A DNA stretch of 10,415 bases, taken from NCBI GenBank assembly GCA_031263945.1, contig JAISEW010000198.1, positions 1 through 10,415 of the forward strand, written 5' to 3'. Position 1 is the stretch's first letter, and every line of letters starts with the position of its first letter. Under the pieces are notes generated by a model. The model saw only the letters and a program-made list of their open reading frames with translations, ran no database searches and had not been told where the DNA came from. Of this stretch, positions 1 through 5,103 are shown piece after piece. The position numbers were made by a program, and so were the translations under genes. The DNA is from Gracilibacteraceae bacterium (GTDB lineage: Bacteria > Bacillota > Desulfitobacteriia > Desulfitobacteriales > Syntrophobotulaceae).

Positions 1-281
1 GCGCTGATCTCAGCGCAACTCATAAACGGCAGATCGCATATGATGAAAGTTTCCGGAGCGCCGCGCCGCGCCGCCTTCATGTGATGGAGCATGTCCGCCG
101 TCGTCACGGCGACGGTGGATTCATAGCCCAGAACGACCATGCCCAGCGAGTCTCCGACCAAAATAGTGTCTATTCCCGCCAATTCCGCCGCCCTGGCCAT
201 TGTATAATCATAAGCCGTGATCATTGTGATTTTTTCGCCGTCATCCGCCATTTTATGCAGTTCCGGCACTGTTTTTTTCAT
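1..281 (-). CDS. panB: 3-methyl-2-oxobutanoate hydroxymethyltransferase (PanB), N-terminal part, cut by left edge
   Basis: PanB makes ketopantoate from 2-oxoisovalerate and methylene-tetrahydrofolate, the first committed step of pantothenate and CoA synthesis, in the cytoplasm. Only the first 93 codons are present. They match the family's N-terminus closely: KITMITAYDYTMA (residues 17-29), LVGDSLGMVVLGYEST (41-56) and CDLPFMS (82-88). Asp45/Ser46 and Asp83 correspond to the metal- and substrate-binding residues of the E. coli enzyme. Two in-frame ATGs compete. The one at 281 has AAAGGG (291-296) nine bases upstream, while the ATG at 290 directly abuts that site, so 281 is preferred. The gene starts 34 bases after pfkA with no terminator visible between them, so it is probably co-transcribed. 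panC and panD may follow beyond the edge, but that cannot be seen. Confidence 0.93.
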   Translation of the reverse strand, partial: MKKTVPELHKMADDGEKITMITAYDYTMARAAELAGIDTILVGDSLGMVVLGYESTVAVTTADMLHHMKAARRGAPETFIICDLPFMSCAEIS

Positions 282-315
282 AAAACCCATCCCTTTCGTA
301 AAAAACACCGATCAA

Positions 316-1281
316 TTATATCGCTAATTGATCCGCCAGTTTATATATCTCTCCGTCAAAAGGAGGTCTTTCCGCAAAAGCCAGACTGAGGGGCCGCAAA
401 ATTATCTCATTATGCCAGGCCGCCACCATAACTTCCGACTCGCCGCCCAGCAACGCCTCTACGGCCCTGGCGCCCATGCGCGTGGCCAGGACCGCGTCGG
501 CGGCTGACGGACTGCCGCCGCGCTGCACATGGCCGAGAATTGTTACGCGGGATTCCACGCCGGCAATTTCATGCAGACGGGCGCCGATTTCTCTGGCGTC
601 CCCCGCGCCCTCGGCCACAATGATAATACTGTGATTCTTACCTCTTTTGATGCCGCGCTGGATTTTTTGCCCTATTTCGATCAAGTCGTAAGGAACTTCC
701 GGAATGATGATCGTCTCCGCCCCTATGCCCAGACCGGACCGGAGCGCTATATCGCCGCAGTTGCGGCCCATCACCTCCACGATGAAAGCGCGTTCATGCG
801 ACGAAGCCGTATCGCGCAGTTTGCTGACGGCCTCGATCACGGTGTTGACCGCCGTATCAAAACCGATGGTCAGTTCGGTGCCGAGAATATCATTGTCGAT
901 CGTGCCGGGAACGCCCACGACGTTGACGCCGCGCCGGGCGAGGGATTGGGCGCCGCGATAGGAACCGTCGCCGCCGATAACGACCAGACCGGTTATCCCC
1001 CGCTCACGCAAAGCCGCCGCCGCTTCGGCCTGCCCTTCTTCCGTCAGCATGGCCAGACAGCGCGCCGTCTGGAGCATAGTGCCCCCCCGGTGGATAATGT
1101 CGGCTACGGAACCCAATTCCATGCGCCGGATGTCACGGCGCAGCAATCCCTCATAGCCATGATGAACACCATATATTTCCAATTCGTGAAATATCCCCTT
1201 GCGCGTCACGGCCCGCACAGCGGCGTTCATGCCCGGAGCGTCTCCGCCGCTTGTGAGTACGGCAATTTTTTGTATCGACAT
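316..1281 (-). CDS. pfkA: ATP-dependent 6-phosphofructokinase
   Basis: This 321-aa protein has the normal length for bacterial PfkA, which phosphorylates fructose-6-phosphate to fructose-1,6-bisphosphate in glycolysis. Family motifs appear in order: SGGDAPGMNA (11-20), GGDGSYRGA (103-111), PGTIDNDI (125-132, with the catalytic Asp at 129), GFDTAVNT (140-147), MGRNCGDIAL (171-180) and GHVQRGGSP (250-258). Glycine rather than aspartate in GGDGS, and PGTIDND rather than PKTIDND, place it with the ATP-using and not the pyrophosphate-using enzymes. Arg23 and Arg27, equivalent to allosteric residues of the Bacillus enzyme, are kept. Asn replaces the usual His in MGRHCGD, a small oddity. The ATG lies six bases after the stop of the DnaA-like gene, and its AAGGGG ribosome site (1293-1298) lies inside the end of that gene, which suggests translational coupling. 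Confidence 0.97.
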   Translation of the reverse strand: MSIQKIAVLTSGGDAPGMNAAVRAVTRKGIFHELEIYGVHHGYEGLLRRDIRRMELGSVADIIHRGGTMLQTARCLAMLTEEGQAEAAAALRERGITGLVVIGGDGSYRGAQSLARRGVNVVGVPGTIDNDILGTELTIGFDTAVNTVIEAVSKLRDTASSHERAFIVEVMGRNCGDIALRSGLGIGAETIIIPEVPYDLIEIGQKIQRGIKRGKNHSIIIVAEGAGDAREIGARLHEIAGVESRVTILGHVQRGGSPSAADAVLATRMGARAVEALLGGESEVMVAAWHNEIILRPLSLAFAERPPFDGEIYKLADQLAI

Positions 1282-1287
1282 TTAGTT

Positions 1288-2130
1288 TTAATCCCCTTCC
1301 CGAGCCGCATAGGCGCGGCAGCGCTGCCGAATGCAGTTGACAGTGTGGCCAAGATAAAAAGCGATATCCCGGTGCGAAAACCCGAAATCCTCCGTCAGGC
1401 GATGGCAAATCTCGCGGCGCGCCCGCACGATAGCTGTTTTTTTGCTGCGGCCGACGATATCGCTGTGGCTGACGCCGCAGAGCGCGGACAGCACTTGCCG
1501 GTACGCCAATCCCAGATCCCGCAGGACAAACGGTTCGCCCGCGGCGTGCCCGTCCACAGCGATAGCTATTTCCTTAAAACTCATATCAGAAACAGGCAGC
1601 GCCGCCATGCCGTCGGTCGATACGCCTTTACGGCGGGCATAGTAAAGCAAAAACTGTTCCTTCTCCTCCACGCTGGCGTCTTTTATCGCGAAGGAAAGCG
1701 CGGTGATAAGATTAGCCTGGATGCGGGCGCCAAGGGCCTCCGGAGAGTAATGACCGTCGCTGGCCGTGACGACTACTTTCCCGCCGCGGGAAATCACATC
1801 TTTCATGGTGTAAAACATTTCTTCCAGAGTCTTCTTCTTGCCGTTGAGCGCGTGGATATCGTCGAGGAGCAAAATCTGAGAGGCGCGCAGTTCCTTGCGC
1901 CAGACGCTGTAATCCCCTTTTTGCAGCAAAAAAGCGAATTTGCGGGCAAAAGCGGCGGAATCAAGGAACGACACCCGCCATCTCCGCTGCAGCTTTTTTA
2001 ACAGATACTCCAGCAGCACGGTTTTGCCGCTGCCGGGACATCCGCGCAAAAGCAGTATATCGGGAGCGACGGCGGGGTCATAACTGTTCAGGACATTGTA
2101 ACACAACCCGTTATACTGGCTCACATACAT
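1288..2130 (-). CDS. Short DnaA-like AAA+ protein with divergent DnaA-type C-terminal domain
   Basis: A 280-aa protein with a DnaA-like layout but no room for DnaA domains I and II. Visible parts are Walker A GCPGSGKT (30-37), Walker B ILLLDDIHAL (86-95), a sensor-1 region VVVTASDGHYSP (119-130), and a C-terminal helical domain (about 218-278) resembling DnaA domain IV, with the run DIVGRSKKTAIVRARREICH. Aligned by eye, the box VII pattern RLxSRF of DnaA reads RIQANL here (136-141), so the arginine-finger position is Asn140. The recognition motif GRDHTTV is reduced to GHTVN (261-265). The sensor-2 Arg appears as Lys (186). The start is chosen at ATG 2130 because GGAGGA (2137-2142) sits six bases upstream. 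A TTG at 2190 would add 20 residues but lacks a well-placed ribosome site. It may be a DnaA regulator (Hda-like role), a helicase loader, or a transcription factor. The fold assignment is fairly sure; the role is unknown. Confidence 0.8.
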   Translation of the reverse strand: MYVSQYNGLCYNVLNSYDPAVAPDILLLRGCPGSGKTVLLEYLLKKLQRRWRVSFLDSAAFARKFAFLLQKGDYSVWRKELRASQILLLDDIHALNGKKKTLEEMFYTMKDVISRGGKVVVTASDGHYSPEALGARIQANLITALSFAIKDASVEEKEQFLLYYARRKGVSTDGMAALPVSDMSFKEIAIAVDGHAAGEPFVLRDLGLAYRQVLSALCGVSHSDIVGRSKKTAIVRARREICHRLTEDFGFSHRDIAFYLGHTVNCIRQRCRAYAAREGD

Positions 2131-2136
2131 TTCGCA

Positions 2137-2142
2137 TCCTCC
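2137..2142 (-). promoter_or_regulatory. Ribosome binding site that sets the start of the DnaA-like gene
   Basis: GGAGGA on the minus strand, six bases before ATG 2130. It is a full match to the anti-Shine-Dalgarno core and is much better than anything in front of the alternative TTG at 2190, so it decides the start. Confidence 0.7.
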
Positions 2143-2193
2143 GTCTAACTCCGCCAAGCGTTTTTTCGCGAGATCAAATCCCCCGGCCAAATC

Positions 2194-2739
2194 TCAACCC
2201 GGCTCTCCCGCCGGCGCCGCGGACAGGTCGCTTATAATTTCCGGGTGCAGATAAAGAGCGCGGGGGCAAGAGAGTATTTCGCTCCGCTCGCCTAAAAACC
2301 GCCGGTCAAACGGCCTGGAAAAAAACAATTTGACAGCCGTTTTTTCATCTTGTGAGCGCATCTCCACTTTATCAGGATAGAAAAGGTACTTATAAGCGCC
2401 GTCCCGCCATGTCAGACATAAATCGCCGATCTCCAGACGCACGATCCCAAATTCTTCTATATAGACGCGGCGAATAGGGCAAAAACCCTGCCGCACTGTG
2501 TCCGTCTCCACCGCGATTTGTCCGTCGCCTCGCTTGAGTTCCAGCGCGTATTCGATGATCAGGCGGCCGGAAGGGGATGTCTCCTCCAGCAAGCGCGCGT
2601 AACCCCGTGTTTCCCTCGCCATTTCCCGCAAATCTTCCAGTGTAATAGCTTTAATGTCACGCAGATTTTCGATTTCCGCCGTCAAGCAACTGTGAATTCG
2701 TTCCAGTGCTTCCAGCAGTCGCTCATCAGTCTCCCGCAT
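2194..2739 (-). CDS. Hypothetical protein, 181 aa, first gene of the dnaA-like/pfkA cluster
   Basis: I do not recognise this family. The protein is soluble and charged, with no signal peptide or membrane segment. Residues 1-55 are Glu/Arg-rich and predicted helical, possibly a short coiled coil. The rest has alternating hydrophobic stretches that suggest beta structure (VYIEEFGIVRLEIGDLCLTW, then YKYLFYPDKVEM), followed by a Pro/Ala-rich tail. A TGA stop lies in frame two codons before the ATG, so the start cannot be further upstream. The start has only a weak, very close GGTGAG ahead of it. It is the first minus-strand gene after the 2740-3048 gap, and the DnaA-like gene follows within 63 bases or, with the TTG start, within three. 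GC content and codon use match its operon neighbours. A functional link to the DnaA-like protein is an inference from position only. Confidence 0.8.
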   Translation of the reverse strand: MRETDERLLEALERIHSCLTAEIENLRDIKAITLEDLREMARETRGYARLLEETSPSGRLIIEYALELKRGDGQIAVETDTVRQGFCPIRRVYIEEFGIVRLEIGDLCLTWRDGAYKYLFYPDKVEMRSQDEKTAVKLFFSRPFDRRFLGERSEILSCPRALYLHPEIISDLSAAPAGEPG

Positions 2740-3048
2740 AAACTCACCGCTTTTCTGTTATGTAACAACGGATACGGGCAGTCCGCGTCATTTTATCACC
2801 GCGCCAAAAATCCCGTTTGCCGGCGGCGGTCTCGTTCAATATTCTACCTTAAAAGTTTTCCCGACGCCAGTAATTATTTGGTAAGCGAAAATTTTTTTGA
2901 CGGCCGACGGCCTTTCAGTCGAAAGTCGCCCGTGAGGTGGCGGAAGCGTCTTGATATTTTTTCAGCCGTTTGGTGCTGCGAATACAATGCAGCCCGTTGA
3001 TTTGCTCCAGAAGATTTTCGTTTTTCAGATCCTTGATTGATGATTCTC
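2740..3048. other. Intergenic stretch between the MATE gene and the dnaA-like/pfkA operon
   Basis: This 309-base gap should hold the promoter of the left operon, but no strong promoter stands out. The best minus-strand -10-like match, TAGAAT (2841-2846), has only a poor -35 (TGGCGT) at 17 bases. A small inverted repeat TGTTA-TG-TAACA (2756-2767) lies 17 bases upstream of the ATG at 2739 and could be an operator. GGCCG-A-CGGCC (2902-2912) is a short GC hairpin without a U-run, so it is not a convincing terminator for the MATE gene. The right part, up to about 3000, is AT-richer and may be the edge of the MATE/MarR cassette. A 45-codon open frame (2915-3052, minus) is listed separately. Confidence 0.5.
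2756..2767. repeat. Short inverted repeat TGTTA-TG-TAACA upstream of the left operon
   Basis: Five-base arms around a two-base centre, between the presumed promoter and the start codon at 2739. It is reminiscent of small regulator half-sites but too short to assign to any family. A chance occurrence is quite possible. Confidence 0.25.
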
Positions 3049-3052
3049 TCAC
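2915..3052 (-). CDS. Possible small ORF or gene remnant, 45 codons, after the MATE gene
   Basis: Reading on from the MATE stop, a GTG (3052-3050) overlaps the TGA as GTGA and opens a 45-codon frame. It includes a charged, plausibly helical stretch (IKDLKNENLLEQING, residues 6-20) before degrading into less protein-like sequence near TGA 2915. No Shine-Dalgarno site precedes the GTG. It may be the tail of a gene truncated when the MATE/MarR cassette arrived, a small coupled protein, or chance. I do not recognise it. Confidence 0.2.
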   Translation of the reverse strand: MRESSIKDLKNENLLEQINGLHCIRSTKRLKKYQDASATSRATFD

Positions 3053-4425
3053 CACGGTGATACGATGCGCTTTATCTCGGGATAGCCTAAAATTACTGCC
3101 ATTACAGCCGCTAAAAAATCTGAGATCGGCCCTGCATACATAAGTCCGTCAATTCCCATAACGATAGGCAATACAGTAATTAACGGCAGTAAAAATATAA
3201 TTTGTCTTGAGATTGAAAATACAATGCCCTTTTTCGCCTTGCCAATGGATGTAAGGAAATTCGTGGTAAGGGGAATAATTCCGTTTATAAAAGTCATAAA
3301 CATAAATATTCTGAAATACCGCTCTGCAAATTTGAAATATGTTTCATTTCCCTGTCCGAAGATACTGACAATTTGTCTTGGGAAAATTTGAAAGCAGATG
3401 AACGCTGCAACACAAATCCACGCAATAACGATCCCCGCCTTTTTTAGCGTTTCTTTTACTCTCCCATAATTCTTTGCCCCGTAGTTAAATCCGAAAATCG
3501 GTTGACACCCTTGCGCTATCCCAAAGGTAAGCGATGTTATTATAATATTCACCCTTGAAATCACTCCCACACAGGCCAGCGGAATATCCTGTCCGTATTC
3601 GGACAAGCCTCCGTAATAGGTCAATGTATTATTCATTACGACCTGAACGACCGCCATCGCCAGTTGATTAAGACAAGCGGACATCCCGATAGCCGTAATT
3701 CCTTTTACGCAATCAAATTTCGGTATCAGATGTGCTTTTGTAATGCGAAAGGTTTGAAACTTCTTCAGCAAATAATAAAGGGCAAAGATAAAAGAGATGA
3801 ATTGACTTATAATTGTTGCCAATGCCGCACCGGCCATTCCCATATCGAAACCGAAAATGAAAATCGGGTCAAGTATCGTATTGACAATTGCACCTGAGAG
3901 TACACAAAACATAGAATAGGTCGGGCTTCCATCGGCTCGAATCAGTGTGCTGACCCCCGATGAAAAAATCAGGAACGGAAAGCCAACAGTCACAATACTT
4001 GTATATGTTCGCGCCAACGGTAACACTTGTTCCGTGGAACCGAACAAATGCAATAGCGGCTCTAAGAAGATGGCCACGAGAATACCGACCAGTATTCCGC
4101 AAATTGCAAGCAGAGAGATTCCTGTTCCCACAAAATGCGAAGCCTTTTCTTTGTTACCCGCGCCCATGTTCAAATTAAAATTTGACGCGGCTCCCACACC
4201 GATCAGTAAGAAAAGTGCTGTGCAAACAGTGGAAAACGGAAATGCAACATTGGTGGCCGCATTTCCAAGCATTCCGACACCCTGCCCAACAAATATCTGG
4301 TCAACAATATTGTACAAAGCACTGATCAGCAAGCTGATTGTAGTCGGAATGCCGTATTTCAAAATCAGTCCGTTTACTTTTTGAGTTGCCAGAGGATTCT
4401 CCCCTGTTATGGTTGATTCATTCAT
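3049..4425 (-). CDS. MATE-family multidrug efflux transporter (MepA-like)
   Basis: A 458-aa membrane protein with the twelve-helix MATE pattern in two halves. MATE pumps export cationic drugs and dyes in exchange for Na+ or H+. The N-terminus (ILKYGIPTTISLLISALYNI, then VDQIFVGQGVG) and the paired motif NTILDPIFIFGFDMGMAGAA are typical of the MepA-like branch of Firmicutes. The second half carries FGIAQGCQPIFGFNYGAKN, also typical. Length is normal and no frameshift is seen. The start at ATG 4425 is chosen because GGAGGA (4434-4439) lies eight bases ahead. An upstream ATG at 4443 would add six residues but would put that ribosome site inside the gene. It is divergent from a MarR regulator and preceded by a strong promoter under a palindromic operator. 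It is noticeably more AT-rich than genes on both sides, suggesting acquisition. The drug specificity is unknown. Confidence 0.95.
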   Translation of the reverse strand: MNESTITGENPLATQKVNGLILKYGIPTTISLLISALYNIVDQIFVGQGVGMLGNAATNVAFPFSTVCTALFLLIGVGAASNFNLNMGAGNKEKASHFVGTGISLLAICGILVGILVAIFLEPLLHLFGSTEQVLPLARTYTSIVTVGFPFLIFSSGVSTLIRADGSPTYSMFCVLSGAIVNTILDPIFIFGFDMGMAGAALATIISQFISFIFALYYLLKKFQTFRITKAHLIPKFDCVKGITAIGMSACLNQLAMAVVQVVMNNTLTYYGGLSEYGQDIPLACVGVISRVNIIITSLTFGIAQGCQPIFGFNYGAKNYGRVKETLKKAGIVIAWICVAAFICFQIFPRQIVSIFGQGNETYFKFAERYFRIFMFMTFINGIIPLTTNFLTSIGKAKKGIVFSISRQIIFLLPLITVLPIVMGIDGLMYAGPISDFLAAVMAVILGYPEIKRIVSPW

Positions 4426-4441
4426 GCAAAAATTCCTCCGC

Positions 4442-4477
4442 ATCCTTATTTAGTGGCAATTGCCACTAAATAAGGAT
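4442..4477. promoter_or_regulatory. Perfect 36-bp palindrome, presumed MarR operator O1
   Basis: The two 18-base arms are exact reverse complements with no loop, centred between 4459 and 4460. The core AGTGGCAATTGCCACT (4452-4467) has the look of a MarR-family operator. It overlaps the -10 box and transcription start predicted for the MATE gene, so bound repressor should block the pump promoter. Assignment to the adjacent MarR protein is inferred from position and from a second copy of the core near the marR promoter. Confidence 0.85.
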
Positions 4478-4501
4478 ATCACCTCCCTCCGCGCCTGTCA
4501 A
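4473..4501 (-). promoter_or_regulatory. Sigma-A type promoter of the MATE gene
   Basis: On the minus strand, TTGACA (4501-4496) is a perfect -35. It is followed by a 17-base spacer and TATCCT (4478-4473) as -10. The start site is expected near 4466, inside operator O1, giving a leader of about 40 bases before ATG 4425. Confidence 0.75.
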
Positions 4502-4506
4502 GATGC

Positions 4507-4522
4507 AGTTGCAGTTGCCACT
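4507..4522. promoter_or_regulatory. Second MarR-type operator O2 (imperfect palindrome)
   Basis: AGTTGCAGTTGCCACT matches the core of O1 at 14 of 16 positions, and the shared right half TTGCCACTAAA extends to 4525. It covers the -35 hexamer of the marR promoter, which suggests autorepression. The centres of O1 and O2 are 55 bp apart, close to five helical turns, so both would face the same side of the DNA. Confidence 0.65.
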
Positions 4523-4537
4523 AAAAAAAGATACAAT
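4509..4537 (+). promoter_or_regulatory. Promoter of the marR-type gene
   Basis: TTGCAG (4509-4514), a 17-base spacer, then TACAAT (4532-4537). The -35 is weak and the -10 is good. The start site would be near 4544, about 20 bases before ATG 4565. It lies back to back with the MATE promoter, the two -35 boxes being seven bases apart. Confidence 0.6.
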
Positions 4538-4564
4538 GGTTTCAATAAAGGGAAGGTCTTTGCT

Positions 4565-5008
4565 ATGTACGATAAAGAAATAACTCAAATTTCAATAGCC
4601 GCTTCCATTATTTACCGCAAGACACAAATATGGAAAGCGGAGCAATCCGCGGACTTAGGGCTGTCAGCCGCGCAAATCCCTGCGGTAATGATTGTATGCC
4701 GCAAAAATGGTATTTCTCAAAATGAGCTTGGGGAAATACTTTTGTTGGACAAAAGCACCGTCGCCAAAATTGTCGGCAAACTGGTGGAGAGCGGTTATTT
4801 CATCAGAACAATTAATGCAAAGGATAAGCGGGCATTTGACCTGATCCCCACTGAAAAAGCAAAGGGTGCCTATCCGCATCTGTTAGAGCTTGGTATTGTT
4901 TGGGATAAGCATTTAACCAATGAAATGACAGAAGAAGAAAAAGCAACCCTTGAGCGTCTTTTGGTGAAAGTCGCAGAAAATGCAACGGTTTTTTCAAAAA
5001 AGCTATAA
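4565..5008 (+). CDS. MarR-family transcriptional regulator
   Basis: A 147-aa winged-helix repressor of normal MarR length. Helices at both ends form the dimer interface. The DNA-binding region runs from about 50 to 97, with the recognition helix DKSTVAKIVGKLVESG (62-77) and a wing containing AKDKRAFDLIPTEKAK (85-100), where the conserved Asp and Arg of the wing are Asp87 and Arg89. The start at ATG 4565 is supported by GGAAGG (4551-4556), eight bases ahead. The open frame continues upstream to 4460, but that part overlaps the operators and promoter and is not coding. It is the only plus-strand gene and is divergent from the MATE pump. By analogy with MarR and MepR, it likely represses both the pump and itself and is released by a pump substrate. 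The inducing ligand is unknown. Confidence 0.93.
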   Translation: MYDKEITQISIAASIIYRKTQIWKAEQSADLGLSAAQIPAVMIVCRKNGISQNELGEILLLDKSTVAKIVGKLVESGYFIRTINAKDKRAFDLIPTEKAKGAYPHLLELGIVWDKHLTNEMTEEEKATLERLLVKVAENATVFSKKL

Positions 5009-5103
5009 GTATAAGCGATCTTGCCGGCATTGCAGCATGGGGTAGAGATTTTGACCGGCGCCGCCAAGGATTGCGGGCGGGAATAGATTAAAGGAGTCAG
5101 ATG

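Noticed and set aside
1..16. Inverted repeat with seven-base arms at the very left edge
   Set aside because: It lies inside panB coding sequence, where conserved residues explain the bases. No U-run or regulatory context is present.
529..2001. Long plus-strand open frame (490 codons) opposite pfkA and the DnaA-like gene
   Set aside because: It runs antisense to two well-supported genes and has no recognisable domain. Long antisense frames are expected in GC-rich DNA.
2902..2925. Candidate terminator hairpins downstream of the MATE gene
   Set aside because: Stems are only five base pairs, and no T-run follows on the transcribed strand.
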